A stretch of DNA of 64,000 bases from assembly GCA_018713365.1 (NCBI GenBank), contig DVOU01000039.1, positions 1 to 64,000 on the forward strand. The letters run 5' to 3'. The notes beneath the pieces are model-generated. The model saw only the letters and a list, made by a program, of their open reading frames with translations. It did no database searches and had not been told where the DNA came from. This DNA comes from Pullichristensenella excrementipullorum (GTDB lineage Bacteria; Bacillota; Clostridia; Christensenellales; Aristaeellaceae). Position numbers and translations under genes: made by a program. Positions 1 through 7,427 of this stretch are shown here, one piece after another. The stretch's first letter is position 1. The number at the start of each line of letters is the position of its first letter.

Positions 1-465
1 CACCTCAACAAAGCCGCAGGAACGCAAAGCACCTACCGGGGATTAGGGTCTATCGACATTACGGCGGCAGTCCGCAGTCTGCTCTTTATCGGCAAGCTGA
101 AGGACAGCCCCACAACAAGGGTACTTATCCATGAGAAAAGCTCCCTTGCGCCGCCCGGACAGTCCCTTGCCTTTTCTCTGGGAGACGAGAAAGGTTTTGA
201 ATGGATAGGAGCTTATGACATTACCGCCGATGAACTGCTTGCCGGAACGGACACAGCCAAGACGGAAAGCAAGACCGCACAAGCGCAAATGCTCATTCTG
301 GAACTGCTGGCAGATGGAAAGCGTATGCCAAGTGCAGAGCTGGAAAAGACGGTCAATGAGCGTGGGATTTCCTCACGCACCATGAGAACGGCAAAGAGCC
401 GTATCGGGGACAGGCTTGTGACCGAGAAAGACGGCACAGCATGGGTCTGCTATCTCCGAGACTGA
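1..465 (+). CDS. AAA-family (RecA/RepA-like, AAA_25) ATPase, C-terminal part
   Basis: The frame is open from base 1 to a TGA at 463-465 (154 residues visible), so the N-terminus lies outside the window. The start HLNKAAGTQSTYRGLGS followed by ITAAVRSLLFIG matches the end of the AAA_25 RecA-like ATPase core found in clostridial transposons and phage-like elements, next to primase or replication genes. Walker A and B motifs would be upstream and are not seen. The last ~60 residues look like a small winged-helix tail. The role is probably plasmid- or transposon-type DNA replication or unwinding. Its base composition is lower in GC than the chromosome to the right. Confidence 0.65.
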   Translation, partial: HLNKAAGTQSTYRGLGSIDITAAVRSLLFIGKLKDSPTTRVLIHEKSSLAPPGQSLAFSLGDEKGFEWIGAYDITADELLAGTDTAKTESKTAQAQMLILELLADGKRMPSAELEKTVNERGISSRTMRTAKSRIGDRLVTEKDGTAWVCYLRD

Positions 466-608
466 CAACAGGAACACGGCAAGCGTGGCAAAGACGGCAA
501 GGTTTTTATAGATACCTTAATGTTGCCGCCTTGCCTTGTTCCCTCATACCGACACCGCCCGATGATGAATAGTCACCGGGCACTTTTTCATTTACAGGAG
601 GATTTTGA

Positions 609-767
609 ATGAACAATACCGCAACCAACACCGCCACTTGCCCGACTGTCAGAAAGCAGATCGGCAAGACCACCTATATCGTCCGTGTCCATTTCAGCGA
701 GACCGCCAAGGAGACGATGGAGGACAAAATCAAGCGTATGCTCCGTGAAGAAGTCCGCAAAATGTGA
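609..767 (+). CDS. tnpW: TnpW-like transposon-encoded small protein
   Basis: A 52-residue ORF with a strong ribosome binding site (AGGAGG at 597-602) starting at ATG 609. The central motif KTTYIVRVHFSETAKET followed by a basic tail (DKIKRMLREEV) is the pattern of small TnpW proteins next to the large serine recombinase in Tn4451/CTn-type elements. Its biochemical role is not established. The recombinase that should follow is missing: within about 40 bases the sequence becomes an unrelated conjugation gene, so the mobile element has been cut or joined here. Confidence 0.7.
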   Translation: MNNTATNTATCPTVRKQIGKTTYIVRVHFSETAKETMEDKIKRMLREEVRKM

Positions 768-799
768 CTTCTTTTTGAATTTGATGAAAAAGTCCTTGA

Positions 800-1702
800 C
801 TTTTCGTCTCTGGCAAAACCGCCAAGTCGATTTTGATTTCCTGCGGCGCTCGTCTCGCACCGTTTGACATTGCGGAACTGCGCGAACTGCTGGCCTATGA
901 CGAAATGGAACTGGATATGATTGGCGACCAGAAAACGGCGCTGTTTATCATTGTTTCCGATACGGACAGCACCTTTAATTTCGTCGTGGCACTTATGTAT
1001 ACGCAGCTATTTAATCTATTGTGCGACCGCGCGGATGATGTGCATGGCGGCAGTCTTCCGTATCATGTTCGTTTTTTGCTGGACGAATTTGCCAATATTG
1101 GACAGATTCCCATGTTCGACAAATTGATTGCGACCATTCGCTCCCGTGAAATCTCCGCGTCTATTATCCTGCAATCCCAGAGCCAACTGAAGACCATCTA
1201 CAAGGATTCGGCTGAAACGATTATTGGCAACTGCGACACGATGCTCTTCCTTGGTGGCAAAGAGCCATCGACGCTGAAGGAAATATCTGAAAGCCTTGGC
1301 AAAGAAACCATCGACCTGTTTAACACGAGCGATACTCGTGGCCAGAGCGCATCCCATGCGATGAACTACCAGAAAACCGGCCATGAGCTCATGAGCCGAG
1401 ACGAACTGGCGGTCATGGACGGAAATAAGTGCATCCTTCAGCTTAGGGGCGTACGACCCTTCTTATCCAACAAATTCGACATCACCCGGCATAAGCGTTA
1501 CCGGCTGCTGTCAGACGCCACCCCTAAGAACGCTTTTCATATAGAACGGTATCTTCAGCACCGGCTCCGGCTGTCGCCAGACGAAGTCTATGAATTCTAT
1601 GATTTCACCAGCGCCGCCGGAAAAGAGGAAGCGGAGGGAGGCTCACTGGAAGAGCCTTCCTCCGCCTCTCTATCGGATGCTTCCACGCAGTCCAGGACAT
1701 GA
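800..1702 (+). pseudogene. VirD4/TraG-type coupling protein, C-terminal fragment
   Basis: The frame is open from 800 (a TGA at 797-799 closes it upstream); the first usable start is TTG 833. Homology to VirD4-like coupling proteins of clostridial ICEs begins at about 806-812 (GKTAKSI...LAPFDIAELREL), without a proper start. It continues through the ATPase core: FLLDEFANIGQIP is the Walker B helix and IILQSQSQLKTIY the following sensor strand. Family members are about 600 residues; only the last ~300 are here, so the N-terminal membrane segments and Walker A are missing. The protein would link relaxosome to secretion channel. This copy is probably inactive unless the upstream junction is an assembly error. 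Confidence 0.8.
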
Positions 1703-1739
1703 CAGAAACATGAGCAATAGAAAGGGGATTTGATATTCC

Positions 1740-1952
1740 ATGACGTTTTTTTCTTCTGCCATTGGTATTCTCCAGACGCTTGTAATTGCCATCGGCGCTG
1801 GCCTCGGCGCTTGGGGCGTCATCAATCTTCTTGAAGGATACGGCAACGACAACCCCGGCGCGAAGAGCCAAGGGATTAAACAATTGATGGCTGGGGGCGG
1901 CGTCGCGTTGATCGGCTCTCAACTCATCCCGCTGTTGAGCGATCTCTTTTAG
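1740..1952 (+). CDS. Maff2 family small membrane protein (VirB2/pilin-like)
   Basis: A 70-residue protein with two hydrophobic segments (residues ~7-27 and ~48-68) separated by the conserved hydrophilic turn LEGYGNDNPGAKSQ, typical of the Maff2 family in clostridial conjugative elements. Its position between the coupling protein and the VirB6-like protein, and its size and topology, fit a VirB2/TrbC-like channel or pilin subunit. That role is inferred from context. The start ATG 1740 follows an AAAGGGG-type ribosome binding site. Confidence 0.85.
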   Translation: MTFFSSAIGILQTLVIAIGAGLGAWGVINLLEGYGNDNPGAKSQGIKQLMAGGGVALIGSQLIPLLSDLF

Positions 1953-1974
1953 TTCAAAAGGGAGGCGCTGACAC

Positions 1975-2847
1975 ATGTTTAACGCTCTGTTTGAAGAGAT
2001 AGAACGATGGATGCGTCAGCTCCTCACCGGCATGGTTACGTCTAACCTGACCAACATGTTCACCGACGTCAATCAAAAAACTGGTGAGATCGCAACTCAG
2101 GTTGGACAGACGCCGCAAGCCTGGAATGGCAGCATATTCTCCATGATACAGAACCTCTCCAATTCCGTGGTCATTCCCATTGCGGGGATGATCATTACCT
2201 TCATCCTGTGTTACGAACTTATCAGCATGATTACCAACACGAACAACATGCACGAGTTCGATACCTTCATGTTTTTCAAATACTTTGTCAAAATGTGGAT
2301 CGCGGTATATGTGGTATCCCATACCTTTGACATCGTAATGGCTGTTTTTGACATTGGGCAACATGTGGTCAACAGCGCGGCGGGAATCATCGGCGGCTCT
2401 ACCGCCATTGATTCCGCTGCGCTGATAACACAGATGAACGCGGTCATGGAAACCATGCCGATTGGAGAACTCGTCCTGCTGGCGCTTGAAACCCTGCTGG
2501 TGAGCTTTGGCATGAAAGTAATGAGCGTGATCATTACGGTGGTGCTATATGGGCGTATGATCGAAATCTATCTTTACTCTTCTATTGCCGCAATTCCCAT
2601 GGCGACGCTTTCCAACAGGGAATGGGGACAGATTGGCAATAACTATCTTCGCGGCCTGCTGGCACTGGCTTTTCAGGGGTTTTTCCTCATGGTGTGTGTG
2701 GCAATCTACGCGGTGCTCATTTCCACCATGCAGATTTCCGACAATATGCACTCAGCCTTGTTTGGCATTGCGGCCTACACCGTCATGCTTTGCTTCGCCC
2801 TGTTGAAAACCGGAAGCCTATCCAAATCCATATTCAATGCACATTGA
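1975..2847 (+). CDS. VirB6/TrbL-like conjugal transfer membrane protein
   Basis: A 290-residue polytopic membrane protein: an N-terminal soluble helix (~1-55), then about six hydrophobic segments (around residues 62-82, 95-118, 165-200, 225-255, 262-280). Order and sequence match the VirB6-like inner-membrane channel component of CD1112-type ICE loci. It starts at ATG 1975 after GGAGGCG, 22 bases downstream of the Maff2 gene, so the two are co-transcribed. It probably forms the translocation pore with VirB4 and PrgI. Confidence 0.85.
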   Translation: MFNALFEEIERWMRQLLTGMVTSNLTNMFTDVNQKTGEIATQVGQTPQAWNGSIFSMIQNLSNSVVIPIAGMIITFILCYELISMITNTNNMHEFDTFMFFKYFVKMWIAVYVVSHTFDIVMAVFDIGQHVVNSAAGIIGGSTAIDSAALITQMNAVMETMPIGELVLLALETLLVSFGMKVMSVIITVVLYGRMIEIYLYSSIAAIPMATLSNREWGQIGNNYLRGLLALAFQGFFLMVCVAIYAVLISTMQISDNMHSALFGIAAYTVMLCFALLKTGSLSKSIFNAH

Positions 2848-2888
2848 CGGCATCTGATGTGTACATCTGGGAAACGCAGGCGCATTTC

Positions 2889-3290
2889 TCACGCATCAAG
2901 AAATGCCATAACGCTGACGATTCTGGGAACGCTGATCGCAGATTCGAGAAAGTCCTTGTCGCCCGTCAGGAGTAGATCGACATGGGCACTAAGCGCCGCT
3001 CTCAAGATAGGCCGATCCTTCGCATCACGGATTTTTACTTCAGAAGGATTCTCTATCTCCGGCGTGGGCACAAACTCGATATGGGCAAGCAGGTTGTAGA
3101 GGAACGCATCCAGTTCCGTTATTTTGTCTGGGAATTTTTCTTGAAATTTCCGATGCAGTTCGTCAACAACATAGTCGCAGACAACCGGCTCATAGGGTGG
3201 ACTGAATGCCTTCAGCAATGCTTGCGCCGTTCTTCCACCCGGAAAAAGAACCGCCGAAATAAGGATGTTGGTATCGAGCATTACTCTCAT
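2889..3290 (-). CDS. PIN-domain toxin (VapC-like ribonuclease)
   Basis: A 133-residue PIN-domain protein. The first acidic residue lies in MLDTNILISA, and downstream acidic residues in IRDAKDRPIL and LLTGDKDFL complete the metal-binding active site expected for an endoribonuclease toxin. The chosen start ATG 3290 overlaps the stop of the antitoxin gene (ATGA), so the pair is translationally coupled; longer starts upstream would overlap the antitoxin. It lies opposite to the flanking conjugation genes, converging on virB6 with a 41-base gap. Its likely role is element stabilisation. Confidence 0.85.
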   Translation of the reverse strand: MRVMLDTNILISAVLFPGGRTAQALLKAFSPPYEPVVCDYVVDELHRKFQEKFPDKITELDAFLYNLLAHIEFVPTPEIENPSEVKIRDAKDRPILRAALSAHVDLLLTGDKDFLESAISVPRIVSVMAFLDA

Positions 3291-3562
3291 TCTGCCGATT
3301 CCTCCCTGCGGGACTGGGTGATCCACTCAGCGACATCCTCTTCAGTATACAGCCCTGCCTTTTCCGCTTCGCCCTTCATCTGTTCCTGAAAGCGCATGAG
3401 GGCATAGACAGTGGAATTGACAACGCGGACACTGTTCTTATCGACGATAAATGTGACGCGATCCCCTGTATCAACGCCAAGCGCAGCGCGCACATTCTTG
3501 GGAATCGTAACCTGGCCTTTGGCCATGACCCGTGCGTCGTTGACAAATGCAGACTGAGACAT
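3287..3562 (-). CDS. AbrB/MazE-type antitoxin (SpoVT-AbrB fold)
   Basis: A 91-residue protein. The swapped-hairpin DNA-binding domain is at residues ~11-55 (MAKGQVTIPKNVR, then GDRVTFIVD), followed by a C-terminal toxin-binding region with an acidic helix (YTEEDVAEWI). The start ATG 3562 is preceded by GGAGGTG; the open frame extends further upstream but lacks a ribosome binding site and covers the promoter. It is first gene of the operon with the PIN toxin, the usual antitoxin-toxin order. It probably represses its own promoter through the palindrome just upstream. Confidence 0.85.
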   Translation of the reverse strand: MSQSAFVNDARVMAKGQVTIPKNVRAALGVDTGDRVTFIVDKNSVRVVNSTVYALMRFQEQMKGEAEKAGLYTEEDVAEWITQSRREESAE

Positions 3563-3582
3563 AAACGACACCTCCAAGTTGG

Positions 3583-3633
3583 AAAGTAGGGTTTCCCTAC
3601 TTTTATTATACGCCAAAGACGGAGAATTTTCAA
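3583..3633 (-). promoter_or_regulatory. Promoter and palindromic operator of the AbrB-PIN cassette
   Basis: On the minus strand a TTGAAA (-35, 3628-3633), a 17-base spacer and a TATAAT (-10, 3605-3610) form a good sigma-A promoter. Immediately downstream a perfect 9-base inverted repeat, AAAGTAGGG-TTT-CCCTACTTT (3583-3603), covers the expected transcription start, the ideal place for autorepression by the antitoxin or the toxin-antitoxin complex. Confidence 0.7.
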
Positions 3634-3692
3634 CTGGTAAATTCGTGTTTACAAATTTTCCCAGAGTAAATGATAAAAAGGGGGGAGTCAAA

Positions 3693-4076
3693 TTGGCCTT
3701 TGTAACCGTACCCAAAGACCTGACGAAGGTCAAAAACAAGCTGATCTTCAATCTGACAAAGCGGCAGATCATCTGCTTTGGAATCGCGGCGGCCGTGGGG
3801 CTGCCCTTTTATTTCCTGACCAGAGGGCTGCTGGGCACCAGCGGCGCAGCCACGGGCATGGTCATGCTCATGCTGCCCGGATTTCTTTTCGCAATGTATG
3901 AAAAGGACGGCCTGCCGTTGGAAAAGGTGTTGGGAAACATTCTCCGCACCAAGTATTTGCGGCCCGGCACGCGCCGCTTTGCCATGACCAACCTCTATGA
4001 ATCGAATATTCCAACCGCCAACATGAAGCACAACCATCAGAAAGGACACAGGCATGAATCGAAGAAAAAACGCTGA
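3693..4076 (+). CDS. PrgI family conjugal transfer protein
   Basis: A 127-residue protein with the family start (M)AFVTVPKDLTKVKNK and two hydrophobic segments (about residues 24-66 in total), then the conserved MYEKDGLPLEKVLGN and a basic tail. PrgI proteins are VirB3-like inner-membrane parts of Gram-positive type IV secretion systems and sit directly upstream of VirB4, as here. TTG 3693 is chosen because a strong purine-rich site (AAGGGGGGAG) lies just before it and the family N-terminus begins here; the longer frame from 3579 crosses the divergent promoter. Confidence 0.85.
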   Translation: MAFVTVPKDLTKVKNKLIFNLTKRQIICFGIAAAVGLPFYFLTRGLLGTSGAATGMVMLMLPGFLFAMYEKDGLPLEKVLGNILRTKYLRPGTRRFAMTNLYESNIPTANMKHNHQKGHRHESKKKR

Positions 4077-6510
4077 TACGCGCAGGGCAAACCACAGGCC
4101 CGTCCGGCGCAGAAAGCCGGACAAAAACAGCGCGCGTCAGGAAAAACAGCGGCGGCGAGTGCTCTCAGCCCAAGATACCATTCCCTATCGGGAAATGGCA
4201 AAAGACGGGATTTGCCGCGTACACGACAACCTCTATTCCAAGACGATCCGCTTTTTTGACCTCAATTACCAGCTGGCGCAAGCGGAAGACAAAGACGCGA
4301 TTTTCGAGGGCTGGTGTGAGTTTTTGAACTATTTTGATTTCACCATCCACGTCCAACTGTCGTTTGTCAACCACCATTCTGCGACGCTGGAGTTTGACCA
4401 TTCTATCCAAATCGAGCCGCAACACGATCAGTTTGACGATTTGCGGCAGGAATACTCCAACATGCTGAAAGAGCAGTTGGAAAAGGGCAACAACGGCCTG
4501 GTGCGGACGAAGTACATCACGTTTGCCATCGAAGCGGATTCTATCCGCATTGCCAGGCCCAAGCTGGAACGCATCGAGGCGGACATCCTCAACAACTTCA
4601 AAGTCCTGGGCGTCGTCGCGTATCCCTTAAACGGCGTAGAGCGGCTGCGGCTGATGTACGAGTTTTTCAACCCGGATTCGCAGACGCCATTTGATTTCAG
4701 CTATGACATGGTGCTGAAATCAGGCATGAGCACCAAGGACTTCATCGCGCCCACATCGTTCCGCTTCCGCAAAGCGCGGGACTTCAGTATGGGTGACAGG
4801 CTTGGCGCGGCATCGTACTTGCAGATCATCGCGCCGGAATTGTCAGACCGCATGCTGGCGGATTTCCTGGATATGGACAGGGACATCATGATCAACATGC
4901 ACATCCAGTCCATCGAGCAGTCCGAGGCCATCAAGATGGTCAAAAGCAAGGTCAGCGACATCCAGAAAATGAAAATTGAGGAGCAGAAAAAGGCAGTCCG
5001 CTCCGGCTATGATATGGACATCATCCCTTCCGACCTCAATACCTACAGCGGAGAAGCCCAACGCCTGCTGGAAGACTTGCAGTCGCGCAACGAGCGTCTT
5101 TTTCTGGTGACGGTTGTTTTCCTGAACACAGAGCGCTCCCGGCGCGAGCTCGACCTGGCGATTCTCCAGACGGCGGGCATCGCCCAGAAGTACAACTGTG
5201 CGCTGCGGAGGTTGGATTACATGCAGGAAACCGGCATGGTGGCCAGCCTGCCGCTGGGCTGGAACCCGGTGCCCATCAAGCGGGCGTTGACTACGACGGC
5301 AACCGCGATCTTTATCCCCTTTACCACACAGGAACTGTTCATGCCGGGCAAGGAGGCCATCTATTACGGCTTGAACGCCATTTCCAACAATATGATCGTC
5401 GCGGACAGGAAACAGCTTAAAAACCCAAACGGCCTGATCCTTGGCACGCCTGGCTCCGGCAAATCCTTCACCGCCAAGCGCGAGTTTGTCAACGTTTTCT
5501 TCTCCACCCAAGACGATATTATCATCTGCGATCCTGAAGGCGAGTATTATCCACTGGTGCAGGCGTTGGACGGACAGGTCATCCGCATTGCGCCAAACAG
5601 CAGGGATTACGTCAATCCCATGGATATTAATCTGGACTATTCGGATGATGACAATCCCCTGGCCTTCAAGTCTGATTTTGTCATGTCACTGTGCGAACTC
5701 ATCATGGGATCGCGCAATGGCATCAGCGCCGCGGAAAAGACAGTCATTGACCGGTGCATGCCGTATGTGTATCAAAAATACATGGACGATCCCCGGCCGG
5801 AGAACATGCCGGTGCTGGGCGACCTGTATGCCTGCCTGCGGCAGCAGACCGAGGAGGAGGCGCAGCGCATTGCCACAGCGCTGGAAATCTATGTCAACGG
5901 CAGCCTGAATGTATTCAACCATCAGACCAACGTGCAGCTTGGCAACCGCGTCATTTGCATTGATATCAAGGATTTGGGAAAGCAGTTAAAAAAGCTGGGG
6001 ATGCTCATCGTGCAGGATCAGGTGTGGAACCGCGTGACCGTCAACCGGTATTCCCATAAAGCAACCCGCTACTACATCGACGAGTTTCATCTGCTGCTGA
6101 AGGAAGAGCAGACGGCGGCGTACTCCGTCGAAATTTGGAAGCGGTTTAGAAAGTGGGGCGGCGTTCCAACCGGCATCACCCAAAATGTAAAGGACTTGCT
6201 TTCCTCCAGGGAGATCGAAAACATCTTTGAAAACAGCGACTTTATCTGTATGCTCAACCAGGCGGGCGGCGACCGGGCAATCCTTGCCAAACAACTGAAT
6301 ATTTCTCCCCGGCAGCTTTCCCACGTCACCAATGCCGGCGAAGGCGAAGGACTGCTGTTTTACGGAAATGTCATTATCCCCTTCAAAGACAGATTTGATA
6401 AAACCACCCGTCTGTACAGCCTCATGACCACCAAACCGGCAGAAGTGGAGGCGCGCGTCAGAAGAGAGCATGAAAACAATGAAGCGGAAGAAACCGGCCA
6501 TTCGCAGTAA
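4054..6510 (+). CDS. virB4: VirB4-like conjugal transfer ATPase
   Basis: An 818-residue ATPase that powers the type IV secretion channel. A basic N-terminus (residues 1-35) precedes the VirB4 N-terminal domain; the RecA-like motor has Walker A GTPGSGKS at ~464-471 and Walker B YYIDEFHLLL near ~672. The conserved ITQNVKDLL and the sensor region follow. Size and sequence fit the CD1110-type VirB4 of clostridial ICEs. The ATG overlaps the end of prgI by 23 bases, indicating coupled translation, and the sortase gene overlaps its 3' end by 41 bases. Confidence 0.93.
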   Translation: MNRRKNADTRRANHRPVRRRKPDKNSARQEKQRRRVLSAQDTIPYREMAKDGICRVHDNLYSKTIRFFDLNYQLAQAEDKDAIFEGWCEFLNYFDFTIHVQLSFVNHHSATLEFDHSIQIEPQHDQFDDLRQEYSNMLKEQLEKGNNGLVRTKYITFAIEADSIRIARPKLERIEADILNNFKVLGVVAYPLNGVERLRLMYEFFNPDSQTPFDFSYDMVLKSGMSTKDFIAPTSFRFRKARDFSMGDRLGAASYLQIIAPELSDRMLADFLDMDRDIMINMHIQSIEQSEAIKMVKSKVSDIQKMKIEEQKKAVRSGYDMDIIPSDLNTYSGEAQRLLEDLQSRNERLFLVTVVFLNTERSRRELDLAILQTAGIAQKYNCALRRLDYMQETGMVASLPLGWNPVPIKRALTTTATAIFIPFTTQELFMPGKEAIYYGLNAISNNMIVADRKQLKNPNGLILGTPGSGKSFTAKREFVNVFFSTQDDIIICDPEGEYYPLVQALDGQVIRIAPNSRDYVNPMDINLDYSDDDNPLAFKSDFVMSLCELIMGSRNGISAAEKTVIDRCMPYVYQKYMDDPRPENMPVLGDLYACLRQQTEEEAQRIATALEIYVNGSLNVFNHQTNVQLGNRVICIDIKDLGKQLKKLGMLIVQDQVWNRVTVNRYSHKATRYYIDEFHLLLKEEQTAAYSVEIWKRFRKWGGVPTGITQNVKDLLSSREIENIFENSDFICMLNQAGGDRAILAKQLNISPRQLSHVTNAGEGEGLLFYGNVIIPFKDRFDKTTRLYSLMTTKPAEVEARVRREHENNEAEETGHSQ

Positions 6511-7414
6511 AATCCTGACCTTCCTGCTCTTTGCCGCTTCCCTGGCGTGTACCGGCCTGTGTTTGGCGCATTTGATCCCATACGCCGAAGAAGAAATGCG
6601 GGCGGCTTCACTGCACGCGGAACTGGTTGCGCTGCATGAAGGCGGCGCAGGGATAGACGGGAATTGGGCTACGCGGGAGCCGGATGCCTCTGTCGTAGAG
6701 CCGGACTGCTATGCGGCTTTGGAGGGCGAAGGCCGACCGGCCGCTGTGGAAAACGCCGGCAATGCCGGAGTTGGGGACAATCTGGAAACGCCGGAAGCGG
6801 CAGAAATCGAAGACGCAGCGGGCGTTCAGCAGGCAAGCGAAGTCCACAGCGGTCTGGCCGCTTTGCATCAGAAGAACAGGGATTGCATCGCCTGGATCAC
6901 CATAGAAGACACGGCCATCGACTATCCGGTGATGTACCGCCCTCAAAGCAAAGACTATTACATTTACCGCGATTTTTACGGCGAGCGCTCATCATCCGGC
7001 AGCCTGTATATTTCCGAAATCTGCGATCCTGATACTTGCGACAATCTCATCATTTATGGGCATCACATGTCCAGCGGAACCATGTTCGCGGCGTTGGACA
7101 AATACAAGAAACAGTCCTTTTATGAGGCGCACCCCACTATACGCCTGGAATGGCTCAGCGGCGTGGAAACCTATGAAATCGTCTTCGCGTTCACCACGCC
7201 GGTCTATACGGGGAACGATTTCAAGTATTACGCTTTTGCCCGCGCAGCCAATGAAGCTGAGTTTAACGCCTATATCGCGAACTGTCAGGCCCGCGCGCTC
7301 TATGATACCGGAAAGACGGCTTCGTATGGGGATAAGCTGCTCACGCTGTCCACCTGCGAATACAGCCAGAAGAACGGGCGCATGGTGGTGGTCGCCAGAA
7401 GAATGGACGCATGA
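6470..7414 (+). CDS. srtB: Class B sortase
   Basis: A 314-residue transpeptidase anchored by an N-terminal transmembrane segment (~13-35), then a ~90-residue low-complexity acidic linker and the sortase domain. Catalytic residues are visible: His in IIYGHHM (~197), Cys in LSTCEYS (~295) and Arg in MVVVARR (~309). CxWITIxDTxIDYPVM-type motifs define class B. Within the ICE it may process or anchor element-encoded surface proteins of the mating channel; the neighbouring DUF4366 protein, with an EETGG motif before its membrane segment, is a possible substrate (inference). Confidence 0.9.
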   Translation: MKTMKRKKPAIRSKILTFLLFAASLACTGLCLAHLIPYAEEEMRAASLHAELVALHEGGAGIDGNWATREPDASVVEPDCYAALEGEGRPAAVENAGNAGVGDNLETPEAAEIEDAAGVQQASEVHSGLAALHQKNRDCIAWITIEDTAIDYPVMYRPQSKDYYIYRDFYGERSSSGSLYISEICDPDTCDNLIIYGHHMSSGTMFAALDKYKKQSFYEAHPTIRLEWLSGVETYEIVFAFTTPVYTGNDFKYYAFARAANEAEFNAYIANCQARALYDTGKTASYGDKLLTLSTCEYSQKNGRMVVVARRMDA

Positions 7415-7427
7415 GGGAGGGAAACAC

